This document shows, in pieces, positions 19,154 through 28,433 of a stretch of DNA of 64,000 nt. The position numbers and the translations under genes are program-made. Each line of letters begins with the position of its first letter. Positions within the stretch are counted from its first letter, which is position 1. The stretch covers positions 29,528-93,527 of the forward strand of contig NC_015704.1 of assembly GCF_000218895.1 (NCBI RefSeq). Direction: 5' to 3'. The DNA is from Runella slithyformis DSM 19594 (GTDB lineage: Bacteria > Bacteroidota > Bacteroidia > Cytophagales > Spirosomataceae). Below the pieces are notes generated by a model. The model had not been told where the DNA came from and did not search any database. It worked only from the letters and a program-made list of their open reading frames with translations.

Positions 19154-21199
19154 TTATTTAAACCGCAAAGTCTGCGCATTAATGGCCACGATAATCGTAC
19201 TCAAACTCATAAATACGGCACCAATGGCGGGAGAAATAACGACTTCTGGTACGAAACCTGTGGCTAATGGTAACGTGACAGCATTGTAAGCGGTAGCCCA
19301 AATTAAGTTTTGAATCATTTTTTGGTGTGTGGAACGTCCAAATTCAATCAAAGAAGCTACGTCTTTTGGGTCGCTGTTTACCAAAATGATGTCGGCGGTT
19401 TCGGCGGCCACATCTGTACCCGAACCAATGGCGATACCTATGTCAGCTTGGGCAAGGGCAGGAGCATCGTTCACCCCGTCACCTGTCATGGCCACAAACT
19501 CCCCTTTGGCTTGTTGTTCCTTTATTTTTTCTAACTTTTGATGAGGCAATACTTCGGCCATATAGCCCGTCATGCCTAATTTTTGGCTGACGGTTTCGGC
19601 TACTTTTTGATTGTCGCCTGTCAGCATGAACGTTTTTATACCTTGCTTTTTTAAGTTTTGGATAGCCTCGGCGGATGATTCCCTGATTTGGTCAGCAAGG
19701 GAAATAAAGCCAGCTAATTGGTTGTCAATCAACACAAAAACGGTCGTTTCGGAAGCATCAGCGACTGCCACTTCCGGAATATTAAGGTTGTTTTCTCTCA
19801 AATAACCTGGGCTTACAACCCATACATTTTTTTGATTCACTTTTCCCGAAACACCTTTTCCTGTGATTGCTTGAAAATCCTCTACATTTGGGATGGATAC
19901 TTTTTGGGCTTTGGCTTCGGAAATGATACCCGTAGCAATGGGATGCTCTGAGTTTTGTTCCAACGCTGCTGCCAACGCTAAAAGATCGTTTTTGGTAAGA
20001 TTAGACAGAAAACTACTTATACGAGTGACTCCAAAAATACCCGTGGTGAGCGTTCCTGTTTTATCAAAAATAAGCATTGAAATCTTTCGGGCATTTTCAA
20101 AGGCGGTGCGGTTACGAACCAATAACCCATTTTTGGCCGCAAGGGAGGTAGATATGGCTACTACCAGCGGAATTGCCAAACCCAAAGCATGAGGGCAGGA
20201 AATGACCATGACCGTTACCATACGCTCCACGGCATACGCCCACGATTGCCCCATAATAAGCCATGCTGTCAACGTACCAAAACCCATTACTAAGGCAACC
20301 ATGGTGAGCCAAAAGGCAGCACGATCTGCCAGCCTTTGCGTGTTTGACTTGGTATTTTGGGCATCTTGCACCATTTGGATCACCTTAGCAAGGTAAGTTC
20401 CTTCGCCCGTTTGTTCTACCTTTATTTCGAGTGAACCGTTTCCGTTTAATGCTCCTGCGATTACTTTTGCTCCCGCTTGTTTGAGGACAGGGGCGGATTC
20501 GCCTGTAAGCATGGACTCGTTGAGGTAACTTTCTCCTTTCAAAACCGTACCGTCCACGGGAATCTTTTCGCCTGGGCGTACCAAAATTCGAAAGTCTTGT
20601 TTTATTTCTTTCAAAGGCATATCGTGTATCATTTCCCCGTGTATCACGTGGGCTTCGGCAGGAATCATTTGAATGAGAAGTTCGAGAGCTTTGGAAGCAT
20701 TTGCTACGGAACGCATTTCGAGCCAATGTCCCAACAACATAATTACAATCAGCGTAGCCAGCTCCCAAAAGAAATCCATGCCCTGAAAGCCGAAAACGGT
20801 GGCGACGCTATACACAAAAGCAATAGTAATGGCCATGGCAATGAGGGTCATCATGCCGGGATGGCGGCTTTTGAGTTCATCCATACACCCTTCTAAAAAG
20901 GGTTTTCCACTATACCCAAACAAAACCGACGAGAGTGCCAAAAGCAGGTATTTTCTTCCCACGAAATCTAATTCAAAGCCCAACCAATGTTGAATCATGT
21001 CAGACAGCACCAAAATCGGAACCGTCAATCCTAAACTCACGTAGAAACGCCGTTTAAAATCTTCAATCATGGCCAAATGATTATGCCCCATTTCGCCATG
21101 TTTCGGATTACTCTTATGCCCTACGTTACTACTATGTTCGTGATGACCAGTGAGGTTTTCAGGCTTATCATTGGTCGAGTGATGATGTTGGTGTTCCAT
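19154..21199 (-). CDS. copB: Copper-exporting P1B-3-type ATPase, CopB-like
   Basis: A 681-residue ATPase with a His-rich N-terminus (MEHQHHHSTND, TGHHEHSSN) in place of an HMA domain. The membrane metal site is CPH (ISCPHALGLAIP), the hallmark of CopB-type Cu/Ag pumps. Other motifs are the phosphorylation site FDKTGTLTTG, actuator TGESAP, NSEHPIATG and GDGVNDAPALAQADIG. It starts 5 bp after the PepSY gene stop, so the two are probably translated together. It should move copper from cytoplasm to periplasm and complements the CPC-type pump at the window start. Confidence 0.93.
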   Translation of the reverse strand: MEHQHHHSTNDKPENLTGHHEHSSNVGHKSNPKHGEMGHNHLAMIEDFKRRFYVSLGLTVPILVLSDMIQHWLGFELDFVGRKYLLLALSSVLFGYSGKPFLEGCMDELKSRHPGMMTLIAMAITIAFVYSVATVFGFQGMDFFWELATLIVIMLLGHWLEMRSVANASKALELLIQMIPAEAHVIHGEMIHDMPLKEIKQDFRILVRPGEKIPVDGTVLKGESYLNESMLTGESAPVLKQAGAKVIAGALNGNGSLEIKVEQTGEGTYLAKVIQMVQDAQNTKSNTQRLADRAAFWLTMVALVMGFGTLTAWLIMGQSWAYAVERMVTVMVISCPHALGLAIPLVVAISTSLAAKNGLLVRNRTAFENARKISMLIFDKTGTLTTGIFGVTRISSFLSNLTKNDLLALAAALEQNSEHPIATGIISEAKAQKVSIPNVEDFQAITGKGVSGKVNQKNVWVVSPGYLRENNLNIPEVAVADASETTVFVLIDNQLAGFISLADQIRESSAEAIQNLKKQGIKTFMLTGDNQKVAETVSQKLGMTGYMAEVLPHQKLEKIKEQQAKGEFVAMTGDGVNDAPALAQADIGIAIGSGTDVAAETADIILVNSDPKDVASLIEFGRSTHQKMIQNLIWATAYNAVTLPLATGFVPEVVISPAIGAVFMSLSTIIVAINAQTLRFK

Positions 21200-21204
21200 A
21201 ATTA

Positions 21205-21963
21205 TCAGTGTTTTGACGCAGGGGTAGGATTTATTATCTTCTTTTTACGACTTAACCAAAACAACCAAAATCCCGAAAAAACCGTTACAAGCCCTAAAAC
21301 AGAAAAGGATTTTAATACCCAATTGCCAAAGTGGTCACGGGTTTGGTAGTCCATCGTATGGAGCATCCACAGAATATCGAAAACCCGCCATTTGTTGTTT
21401 CTAAATTTCTGAACAGTGCCTAATTTGGTGCTTACATAGACCGTTGTGTTAGAGGGGTGGTCAAAAGTAATGGCGTAAGCGGGTAAGGGTTCTTTTCGGT
21501 ATTCGTGATGTCCATTGGTGGTGGTCAGATACTCCACAGATTTTACTTTTGCCTCATCAGTAAAACTGCTTTGAGCCACTTGGGTGGCTTCGGTTCGGCT
21601 CAATGCAGGTCTTAGTTCGCCTGAAACTGCATTGGCTAATTGTATTTTTTTGCCTCGGTCATGTTCTTTGGAGTAGGTGATTTGATAGACGGGTTCGCTC
21701 AAAACCTGAATCAAGCGGGTATCGAAAATAAAATTGACTGTATCCTTTATTTTGAGTTTTTGCAAAACATCAGACAGCGGAGCCAATTTAACATTGGCCC
21801 CAATGGGATGGATATGAACTTTTTGATGGTCACCATGGACATCGTCTAAATCTGACCAACTGAAATATAGTCCGCCCAGTGTCCAAAATAAGAATTGAAT
21901 TCCTAAGAATAGACCTAAATACCTGTGAGATTTCCGTACGTAGTAGTGTTTACGTTTAGCCAT
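21205..21963 (-). CDS. PepSY-domain membrane protein
   Basis: A 252-residue PepSY/PepSY_TM-like protein with one helix near the N-terminus (GLFLGIQFLFWTLGGLYFSW), a periplasmic region of about 175 residues and a second helix near the C-terminus (VLGLVTVFSGFWLFWLSRKK). The YVRKSHRYLGLFLG start is typical of Bacteroidota PepSY proteins. It ends 5 bp before copB and starts 10 bp after another membrane-protein gene. Relatives are linked to metal or iron uptake and reduction; a redox or metal-handling role next to CopB is inferred. Confidence 0.8.
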   Translation of the reverse strand: MAKRKHYYVRKSHRYLGLFLGIQFLFWTLGGLYFSWSDLDDVHGDHQKVHIHPIGANVKLAPLSDVLQKLKIKDTVNFIFDTRLIQVLSEPVYQITYSKEHDRGKKIQLANAVSGELRPALSRTEATQVAQSSFTDEAKVKSVEYLTTTNGHHEYRKEPLPAYAITFDHPSNTTVYVSTKLGTVQKFRNNKWRVFDILWMLHTMDYQTRDHFGNWVLKSFSVLGLVTVFSGFWLFWLSRKKKIINPTPASKH

Positions 21964-21973
21964 TTATAAAACA

Positions 21974-22639
21974 TTAGTTAATATATAGATTGCTTGTATT
22001 TCTTTTTGACATTATCCAAAAAATCACTGGGGTTATTATTGAATAAAAAAGGAGTGTAAATTTAATAACAGAAACTACACCGATGATTCTCCCGAGAAAG
22101 TCATAGCGAGTTGGGTAATTTGACAATATAATGTAGATGATGAGGTTTTCAAGGAGATCGGTTATTAGCCAAAGAGTAGGGAGGCCAGTAATGATTCGAT
22201 TTATTAGTTTTGATTTTTTTATTCGATAAGCTACAAACTGTGCGAAGGTTAATAGAAATACAAAAAATGAGGTAGGAAATACTATATCAACTGTGTAAGT
22301 AAATCGCTGATATACTTTTAACCCTTCTTCGGAAAATGTTCCTATTTTAGTATAAACTTCATCACTTGAAAATAATGGTTTCTTATCAAATATTTCTTGC
22401 CCATTTAAGAGGCTGCTTACTTGCTTAGAACCCCAAGGGATTTCAAATAAATGGGTAATGATAAAAACAAGAATAAAAATTAAAAATGTATAAAGCAGCT
22501 TATTCTTAGACATCCTGTCAGGGGATGAACCGTCAGAATTATTGGCACTTCTTAACAGCTTATTTTCACTAAAAATAATGCCGAATACAAATCCCAATAG
22601 AAATACAGTAGGGATGTAAAATACGTGTTGCGTTGTCAT
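21974..22639 (-). CDS. Multi-pass membrane protein of unknown function
   Basis: 221 residues from the ATG at 22639; an in-frame TTG six codons earlier is less likely. About six hydrophobic segments are visible, for example HVFYIPTVFLLGFVFGIIF, LLYTFLIFILVFIITHLFEI and FFVFLLTFAQFVAY, with an extracytoplasmic loop of about 50 residues after the second (GSKQVSSLLNGQEIFDKKP). I do not recognise the family. It is co-directed with, and 10 bp upstream of, the PepSY gene, so it belongs to the copB block. No metal-binding motif is evident. Confidence 0.6.
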   Translation of the reverse strand: MTTQHVFYIPTVFLLGFVFGIIFSENKLLRSANNSDGSSPDRMSKNKLLYTFLIFILVFIITHLFEIPWGSKQVSSLLNGQEIFDKKPLFSSDEVYTKIGTFSEEGLKVYQRFTYTVDIVFPTSFFVFLLTFAQFVAYRIKKSKLINRIITGLPTLWLITDLLENLIIYIILSNYPTRYDFLGRIIGVVSVIKFTLLFYSIITPVIFWIMSKRNTSNLYIN

Positions 22640-22759
22640 AATCAGTATGTTTTGCAATCAAAAAGATACACAACAAAAGAACTACGGGCACCGAGCAGAC
22701 TCATTGAAATGACAAAAACAATTTCTTTTTGCATTTCAAAAATTGATTTAGACGTGATG

Positions 22760-23212
22760 CTATTGTTTGAGTTTCCTGAATGATGAGTGGGTCAATTCAA
22801 TTCTCCATCCATCAGAAGTTTTTATGAGGATTGAAGTGGCTACGCCCTGACTTTTTATCACGCTACCGTCTTTTGCCAAAACAATTGTATAGAGGTAGGT
22901 TTCAGTAGCGAATGCTCTGAGGTTACACACTGTTACATCCACCTTATAGTCGCTGAAAGAAAAGGTTTTAAATATCTGCAATTCGGGTCCTAAATGATGG
23001 GTTAGATAATTTTGAATTGATCCTTCATCTTTTGCCTGTTCAAACACCCTTGCATTTTTTATAAAAAGCTTCGGGATACCGGTTGTATCTAAACTTTCCA
23101 AAGACTTTTTGTAGGAATTCAATACCGATTTTACTGCCTCAACTTCGGTAATTTGGGCATTTGAGGTCATACAAGCTAACGAAACAGCAAGAGAGAGTAG
23201 TATTTTTTTCAT
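22760..23212 (-). CDS. Secreted NTF2/SnoaL-like protein
   Basis: 150 residues from the ATG at 23212 (MKKILLSLAVSLACMTSNAQ, a clear signal peptide); the frame is open further upstream without a plausible start. The rest fits the NTF2-like fold: a helix with VKSVLNSYKKSLESLD, FIKNARVFEQ, and later strands including DGWRIELTHSSFRK near the C-terminus. Similar nuclear-transport-factor-2-like proteins with this ending occur in Bacteroidota metal gene clusters. The ligand is unknown. It is transcribed with its neighbours on the minus strand. Confidence 0.72.
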   Translation of the reverse strand: MKKILLSLAVSLACMTSNAQITEVEAVKSVLNSYKKSLESLDTTGIPKLFIKNARVFEQAKDEGSIQNYLTHHLGPELQIFKTFSFSDYKVDVTVCNLRAFATETYLYTIVLAKDGSVIKSQGVATSILIKTSDGWRIELTHSSFRKLKQ

Positions 23213-23299
23213 GTTGAAAGGGGGATGAACGATTAATATTTCAATAGCAGAAGCCACTTCTGGTACGGGTGGCTTCTGCTGTATTTAAGGCACGTTTCA

Positions 23300-23773
23300 T
23301 TAAAGCGTTTCTTTAACTTTGCCGCATTTGAGCATCGCATCGCCAAAGTACGGATTGGCGATTTCTTTTTTCTCACTCAACCAATAGCCGCCTTTGTTGT
23401 CGTTTGCCATGGGGCAAAAATCATAGTAAACAGGACTGTCAGATTTGGTAGTTTTGGCAGCAGCATAGACAGCCGCTGTGAGGGGGCCTAATAGTCCCCG
23501 TTGGGTATCAATGCTTGACGCTTTGGCAATGGCATCAGCAGATTTTTGTGCATCAGCCCCTACTATCTTTCCCGCTTTCTTCAAAGCAGCCGATAGTACT
23601 TTGGCTTCGGAAGCAGCGGCTTTGGCATCAGAGGCTACCAGAGCATTCTTGACTTTAAAATAAGCCGTCAGTACGGGAGTAACACCCATTGCTGCCATAT
23701 TGTGTCCTTCATGTTGAGCAAAAGTTACGCCTGAAATCAAAAGAGCGAATGCGAAAACGATTGTTTTTTTCAT
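23300..23773 (-). CDS. DUF3347 secreted protein (copper-island type), copy 1
   Basis: 157 residues from the ATG at 23773 with a signal peptide (FAFALLISGVTFAQ). A helical DUF3347 core follows (YFKVKNALVASDAKAAASEA), then the typical C-terminal segment YDFCPMANDNKGGYWLS and KCGKVKE. The CPMA and KCG cysteines and the HEGHNM motif just after the signal peptide are potential copper ligands. The domain is found in periplasmic copper-handling proteins such as CusB-associated factors. A second member lies at 27867-28433. An upstream frame to 23935 overlaps the preceding gene and is rejected. Confidence 0.85.
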   Translation of the reverse strand: MKKTIVFAFALLISGVTFAQHEGHNMAAMGVTPVLTAYFKVKNALVASDAKAAASEAKVLSAALKKAGKIVGADAQKSADAIAKASSIDTQRGLLGPLTAAVYAAAKTTKSDSPVYYDFCPMANDNKGGYWLSEKKEIANPYFGDAMLKCGKVKETL

Positions 23774-23822
23774 TGTTTTGAATTGTTTGATTGTAAAAAA
23801 TAATTGATTGAAAGTGAAAGAG

Positions 23823-25073
23823 TTAACATACAGTTTTTGCGATTTTTTCCATAATGTGGTGACTATCACCAAACCGACAAAGAGCATCGCAGTTTTTTCT
23901 AAGTTCAGAGAACAAAATGTATTTGATAGGAACATTGTTACTTTTGACAGAGGGGCGAGCCAGTTGTAGGCAAACGTCTTTTTCTCGATTATCTGGTACG
24001 ACTAAGTAAAACGTTTCGTCGCCATCAGCTATGCTATACGACAAATCGCTCAGGCGTAAAATACCGGAATAGATAGAAGTACTTTTTTCTACCTCGAAAG
24101 CGGCCAGTACATTGTCTGTGCCTTTTTCGAACCAAAGCACATCAATCAATCGAATGGTGTTGCGGGTTTCAGTATCACACTTAATAGATGGGAAATCCGC
24201 TTGGCATAAGAATGAAAACTTGTGTCCGTCATAGCTTCTTGACTGGTCGTTTGTGGCGGGAAAAGCGTCGTAACCCAATGCCTGACCGATTTTCAATAGA
24301 TGATACTGCATTTCGGTATGTAGGTTATCGTCCTGACGTTCTGTTTGTACTTCTCGGTGGCGTTTTTCAATGAGTTTTTCCAGCTTCTGCCGTTCTTCGG
24401 CAGAGAGGTATTCGTCATTGCCTAATATCATTTTTTGTGTACCAATCTCAAAAAGCAATCCAGCCAAAGCTCCTAAGTCAGACGAAAGTTCATTGCGGTG
24501 TTCTTGGTTAGTTTTGAGCATCACTTCTCGCATTTTCAGGAACTCCGACCACGAACCCAATTTTTTCTTGTCTTTAAACAAGTAATTGAAGCCGTTCAAA
24601 ATAGCCGTATTGAACGGTGGAATCAGCGTGGGATGAAGGAAGTACAGGATATTGGCCACAGAAGGCCCCAAACCTTTGATTTTGAACTCATCCAAGCGAA
24701 TGATTTCTCGAAGCAACTGTTCTTCTTTGGTGGCGCTGAGGCAGTTTTCCAGAAACTGCCCAAAGGCTTTTTTGTGGTCTTGGTTTTCGTAAATGTCTGG
24801 TATTCTGAGCTTGGGCTTCCAATAAAACGGGTGTGAAGCCCCCACAAAAACCTGTTTTTGTTCGGTAATACAATTTAGTACAAATTCGAGCGATGACCCT
24901 CTAAAATCATTGGGAAACTTGCCTTGCTTGATGTCGGCCACGATTTGCTGTACCCCCCGCCGAATGGAACGAAAGGCTTTCAGGCGCTCTTCGTTGTTGA
25001 TAAACCAAGTGTTATACACCGATTCTTGGTCGGACTTGTATTGGCTGATGATATGGCTCAGGTTGGTGTTCAT
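23823..25073 (-). CDS. Nuclease-like protein with helix-hairpin-helix-like and PD-(D/E)XK-like regions
   Basis: 416 residues from the ATG at 25073, which overlaps the preceding stop by one base (TGATG), so it is translationally coupled to the GDCCVxC gene. The N-terminal half includes [16 protein letters not shown], resembling the helix-hairpin-helix of DNA-glycosylase-like proteins. The C-terminal half contains [20 protein letters not shown], resembling the E-x-K core of restriction-like nucleases. No signal peptide. A DNA-repair or restriction-type role is inferred; no named family is recognised. Its location inside a metal-transport operon is unexpected. Confidence 0.6.
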   Translation of the reverse strand: MNTNLSHIISQYKSDQESVYNTWFINNEERLKAFRSIRRGVQQIVADIKQGKFPNDFRGSSLEFVLNCITEQKQVFVGASHPFYWKPKLRIPDIYENQDHKKAFGQFLENCLSATKEEQLLREIIRLDEFKIKGLGPSVANILYFLHPTLIPPFNTAILNGFNYLFKDKKKLGSWSEFLKMREVMLKTNQEHRNELSSDLGALAGLLFEIGTQKMILGNDEYLSAEERQKLEKLIEKRHREVQTERQDDNLHTEMQYHLLKIGQALGYDAFPATNDQSRSYDGHKFSFLCQADFPSIKCDTETRNTIRLIDVLWFEKGTDNVLAAFEVEKSTSIYSGILRLSDLSYSIADGDETFYLVVPDNREKDVCLQLARPSVKSNNVPIKYILFSELRKNCDALCRFGDSHHIMEKIAKTVC

Positions 25074-25282
25074 CAACAACAAGTTTTGTTTTGTTGAATA
25101 GGCGGACAGGGCATATCTCCATAACTGCAATACACGCAGCAATCACCATTCAGAGGCTTCAAAACGGTTTTGCATTGCTCACACTCGTAAAAGAATTGGC
25201 AAGCATCTGTGGGCATGATTTCTGTTTTTTGATGACCACAGTTTGGGCAAGTAATTTTAGATTGCAAAATGATAGCTGTCAT
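25073..25282 (-). CDS. GDCCVxC-domain metal-related small protein
   Basis: 69 residues with two CxxC pairs (CPNCG at 12-16 and CEQC near 34-37) and the diagnostic segment [18 protein letters not shown]. This is the GDCCVxC family, known in some lineages as selenoproteins and repeatedly found beside mer-type genes. Here the key residues are ordinary cysteines. It overlaps merTP by four bases (ATGA) and the next gene by one, so three genes are tightly coupled. A cytoplasmic thiol role in mercury or soft-metal handling is inferred. Confidence 0.85.
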   Translation of the reverse strand: MTAIILQSKITCPNCGHQKTEIMPTDACQFFYECEQCKTVLKPLNGDCCVYCSYGDMPCPPIQQNKTCC

Positions 25283-25884
25283 TTTATTATAATTTTATGT
25301 TTGACTACTTTGTAACCTGTTGCTTGGATATTTTGTGTGATTTGGCTGACAGTTACTTGTTTAGCGTCGAACTGTATCTTTGCACTACCATTTATATAAG
25401 ACACTTCTGAAACAACTACACCTTTAAGTTTTTGAAGTTCCGCTTTGATGTGTTGCTCGCATCCTGCACACGTCATTCCTGAAATGGTAAACTCAACTTT
25501 TTTCAACTTATTCTTTTCGCTTACAAACGCCTGATTTTTATTGCTTTGAAAAAGAAGATGCGAATAGCTGGGAAATGCCAAAAGCAAAAAAGATAGCACA
25601 GTTATTATACCCAAAAATGATTTAGAATCCCAAAAAGGTTTTTTTCTATCGTGTTCACAATCGCAAGAAGCTCTTTTTTTTGGGGTGAGTTTTTGATACC
25701 AAGCAAAGCCGAGAATCAATAAGGTCGCACCTATAAAAAAGGGTCTTGCCGGTTCAACCCAAGAAAAAGTTGAAACTATTCCACTTGTACCTGCAAAAAT
25801 TGCCAGTATTGGCATGATGCAACAAAGAGAAGATGACAAAGCCGTAAGCAGGCTTAAATTTGAGAGAGAAAGTAGTGTTTTCAT
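25279..25884 (-). CDS. merTP: MerTP fusion: mercuric-ion transporter with C-terminal HMA domain
   Basis: 201 residues. The N-terminal MerT-like part has three hydrophobic helices with the paired cysteines SLCCIMPILA in the first; a CDCEHD motif sits in the cytosolic loop. The C-terminal part is a MerP-like HMA domain with ISGMTCAGCEQHIKAELQ (CxxC near residue 140). MerT carries Hg(II) across the inner membrane. It overlaps both neighbours by four bases. No merA (reductase) or merR was found in the window, so it may serve another thiophilic metal or depend on genes elsewhere. Confidence 0.9.
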   Translation of the reverse strand: MKTLLSLSNLSLLTALSSSLCCIMPILAIFAGTSGIVSTFSWVEPARPFFIGATLLILGFAWYQKLTPKKRASCDCEHDRKKPFWDSKSFLGIITVLSFLLLAFPSYSHLLFQSNKNQAFVSEKNKLKKVEFTISGMTCAGCEQHIKAELQKLKGVVVSEVSYINGSAKIQFDAKQVTVSQITQNIQATGYKVVKHKIIIK

Positions 25885-26528
25885 TTTTTAGCTCTAAATA
25901 ATTCTAACGTTCCAAATACAGTTCGGTATTTTTTTAACACTTTGACACTTAAAAAACCAGCTTCGAGTAGGTAAGAAGGCATCAAACCCGCTACGTTGTC
26001 ACGGGTGGTTTTGAAACCATCTAACAATTGTACGCCGTAAAATAGCCCCCGCATCAAACTGTTTTCGGCTTTACCCCAATCTGCTATATACAGCTCTCCA
26101 TCGAATTTCAATACCCGTTTGATGTCTTGTAAAGCTTTTGCTTTCTGAATGGGGGTGAGGTGATGAAACACCAAACTCGAAATCACTCGGTCAAATGTCT
26201 CATCGGGATAAGGTAGTTTCATGCCGTCGTATTGATCAAGACGAATAGGGTGTGGGAAACCTCGTAATTTATGCTGGGCAATTGCCAGCACCTCTGCATC
26301 TACATCCACACCCGTAACAAATGCCGAAGGGTGTTTCGATTTAGTCATCATCGAAAGCGTAGCCGTTCCACAGCCAAAGTCAAGGACGTGGTATTCGGTT
26401 TCGATACCCGCTTCTTTGATGAGGTCTTGTTTGAATTGCTTTTCGGGCATTGTCCATTGAATCAACGGGTCATATACTTTTGTCAACCAGTTGAATCGTA
26501 GGGCAGGGATGTAGGTGGTGTTGCTCAT
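25881..26528 (-). CDS. Class I SAM-dependent methyltransferase
   Basis: 215 residues with SAM-binding motif I VLDFGCGTATLS (about residues 47-58), the acidic end of strand 2 in VTGVDVDAEVL, and motif IV/V region FDRVISSLVFHHLT. The fold is UbiE/ArsM-like in general form, but it lacks the conserved cysteine pattern of ArsM arsenite methylases. It overlaps merTP by four bases and starts 14 bp after the DUF2911 gene. The substrate is unknown; a metal or metalloid substrate is possible only by context. Confidence 0.8.
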   Translation of the reverse strand: MSNTTYIPALRFNWLTKVYDPLIQWTMPEKQFKQDLIKEAGIETEYHVLDFGCGTATLSMMTKSKHPSAFVTGVDVDAEVLAIAQHKLRGFPHPIRLDQYDGMKLPYPDETFDRVISSLVFHHLTPIQKAKALQDIKRVLKFDGELYIADWGKAENSLMRGLFYGVQLLDGFKTTRDNVAGLMPSYLLEAGFLSVKVLKKYRTVFGTLELFRAKK

Positions 26529-26542
26529 AGATACGCTCGTTT

Positions 26543-27415
26543 TTAGTGCTTATGCTCCATTGCTCCACTGTGCATTTTGTTCATGTCAGCAATAAACGCC
26601 TCTGCGATTTTGGCAGCAGCTTCGTTTTTATCAGCCCGAGCCATTTCTGCCGATTTTTTTGCTGATTCTATCGCCTCGCTGTGTTTGCCCGCTTTCATTT
26701 GGATTCGGGCTTGGGTCAATAAAAAATTAGCTTTGGCTTCTTGTGCCGTGGTTTGCTGAATCCATGCCAATGCTTGGTTTATGTCTTTGTCGTTTTCGTA
26801 GTAATAGTTAGCTGCTTGAAACAAGAGCATAGGACGAGTACCTTTTTCATCTACAATTTTCTTCTTGATATCGGCCATAATTTTCTCATCAGTAGTCGTC
26901 TGAATCGGGATTTTCACCGAAGTATTTTCCCAAGTCAAATACAGATTGGCGTTGTTTTTAACGATGTCCTGAACTTCAATGGTAAAGGCTTCATAAAAAC
27001 GATTCGTTGTTTCGGGTTTAGCCTTGAATCGTACCAAGTCTTTTGCTTGGTCGTACCCACCTGTACCGTGCATGGTCGTATCACGATTCAGCACAATCGT
27101 CCATTCATCCGCAGCGGGGATTGAGAAAAGCGAATAGTTTCCTGCGGGTACTTTTTGGCCACCAATGGTAAGGTCTTCACTAAATTTAATGGTTGAACAA
27201 TCGCCTGCACCTGTTCGCCAGAGTTCGCCGTTATAGGGGACTAAACCGCCCATGATTTTGCGTCCACGAGCCAAAGGGCGTTCGTATTTAACTGTAATTC
27301 GAGCAAACCCCACTTGTTGAGTAAAGTGGGCTTCGGGGCTGGCTGGGGGAAAGTTTAATTGGGCATGCGCCGAAAGGCTTGCCGTTAAAAGTGCGAGAAT
27401 AAGTGGTTTTTTCAT
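26543..27415 (-). CDS. DUF2911 secreted protein
   Basis: 290 residues with a signal peptide (ILALLTASLSAHAQ). The DUF2911 domain spans about residues 20-170 (VKYERPLARGRKIMGGLVPY, WRTGAGDCSTIKF, VPAGNYSLFSIP, TIVLNRD). A helical tail of TPR-like character follows (residues 190-280), ending in the His-rich MEHKH. Members are envelope proteins of unknown function common in Bacteroidota. It overlaps the upstream haem-binding-domain gene by four bases. Confidence 0.85.
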   Translation of the reverse strand: MKKPLILALLTASLSAHAQLNFPPASPEAHFTQQVGFARITVKYERPLARGRKIMGGLVPYNGELWRTGAGDCSTIKFSEDLTIGGQKVPAGNYSLFSIPAADEWTIVLNRDTTMHGTGGYDQAKDLVRFKAKPETTNRFYEAFTIEVQDIVKNNANLYLTWENTSVKIPIQTTTDEKIMADIKKKIVDEKGTRPMLLFQAANYYYENDKDINQALAWIQQTTAQEAKANFLLTQARIQMKAGKHSEAIESAKKSAEMARADKNEAAAKIAEAFIADMNKMHSGAMEHKH

Positions 27416-27858
27416 TGGGTCAAGTTGTTTATATAAGTGATGATTAGATTTTTTTCTTCTGAGGTAAGTAGGGCTTTTTTATGAACCATACTATAAGATG
27501 GTAGAGGCATTTTGTTTTGCTCTATTTGGTTCTTCATTGACTTCAACTTACTGACTTGTTTTCTTTCAGAGTAAGTCCCAAACTCACTGAAATTCAATTT
27601 CTTTTTGCCCTCTTTGATGTGCTTATTCAGTAGCCAACCCAGCGGTTGGATGGATGAATACCACGGATATTCGGTATTGTTGCTGTGGCAATCGTAGCAA
27701 GCTCTTCTAAGAATATTACCTATTTGAGTTGGCACTTTGTGGGTTTTAATAAAATCGGTAGCCATGACACGATTATCATTATTGGAGTCAGGTCGTATGA
27801 ACTGTATTCCTACCAAAATGATAAATAGCCCTGCTACTATTTTCTTAGAAGTCTTCAC
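27412..27858 (-). CDS. Haem-binding-domain (CxxCH) protein
   Basis: 148 residues from a GTG at 27858, giving an N-terminal membrane anchor (KKIVAGLFIILVGIQFIRPD). A longer frame to 27897 would overlap the upstream gene by 31 bases and lacks sense. The haem motif is CYDCHSNNTEYPWYSSIQP, followed by MPLPSYSMVHKKALLTSEEK, typical of the Haem_bd domain of Bacteroidota c-type cytochrome-like proteins. It should be anchored in the periplasm and carry one covalent haem. It is coupled to DUF2911 (ATGA) and follows a DUF3347 gene by 8 bp. Confidence 0.82.
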   Translation of the reverse strand: MKTSKKIVAGLFIILVGIQFIRPDSNNDNRVMATDFIKTHKVPTQIGNILRRACYDCHSNNTEYPWYSSIQPLGWLLNKHIKEGKKKLNFSEFGTYSERKQVSKLKSMKNQIEQNKMPLPSYSMVHKKALLTSEEKNLIITYINNLTQ

Positions 27859-27866
27859 GTGTGTGG

Positions 27867-28433
27867 CTACTTTATTTCTTCTTGTACTTTCCCACAAGAC
27901 GACATCTCTTTACCCATGTAAGGATTTTTGATTTCTTTGGTTTCGCTTAACCAAAATGCCCCATTTTTGTTATTGTACATGGGGCAATAGTCCTTATAGA
28001 GTGGCTTTTCGCTTCCGAAGGCCTTTACCAAATCGTATATATCCCCACTCAACATCTCAAAATGTTCTCGTTGGTGGTCTATATCTTTGGCATTTTCGGC
28101 AATGTGTTCGACGTTCTCTCTGGCATCTTCTTTTACGGCATCATATACTTTTTTTTGATTAGCCGTAAATCCCGATTCATCTAAACCGCTCATCGTGGCC
28201 ATCATTGCATTTGCGGCTGATTCAGCATCAATCGCATTGTCGTTTGCCAGCGCATTTTTTAAATCTAAATAGCCGGCAACGAATTTTTTTACAGATGCTT
28301 TTTCGTATGTTGTGGTTTCGGGTGTGGTCGCTGCAATAGTTTCATTAGCAACTTCTTTTTGTTCTTTCGTTTGGTTGTTGCAAGAGGATAATAAAATCAC
28401 ACTGATTAAGGAAATTGCGATTAGGTTTTTCAT
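27867..28433 (-). CDS. DUF3347 lipoprotein, copy 2
   Basis: 188 residues with a lipoprotein signal (SLISVILLSSCNNQ, Cys near residue 18). The DUF3347 core starts near residue 50 (FVAGYLDLKNALANDN). The C-terminal signature is LYKDYCPMYNNKNGAFWLS then SSCGKVQEEIK, matching the copy at 23300-23773. The Cys-Pro-Met and Cys-Gly motifs may bind copper in the periplasm. The two copies are diverged paralogues, not recent duplicates. It is followed by the haem-binding-domain gene. Confidence 0.86.
   Translation of the reverse strand: MKNLIAISLISVILLSSCNNQTKEQKEVANETIAATTPETTTYEKASVKKFVAGYLDLKNALANDNAIDAESAANAMMATMSGLDESGFTANQKKVYDAVKEDARENVEHIAENAKDIDHQREHFEMLSGDIYDLVKAFGSEKPLYKDYCPMYNNKNGAFWLSETKEIKNPYMGKEMSSCGKVQEEIK

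Noticed and set aside
23774..23935. N-terminal extension of the DUF3347 protein
   Set aside because: It precedes a complete signal peptide at 23773 and overlaps the nuclease-like gene.
27859..27897. Longer N-terminus for the haem-binding-domain protein
   Set aside because: It would overlap the DUF3347 gene by 31 bases and put charged residues before the anchor; the GTG at 27858 gives a normal anchor.
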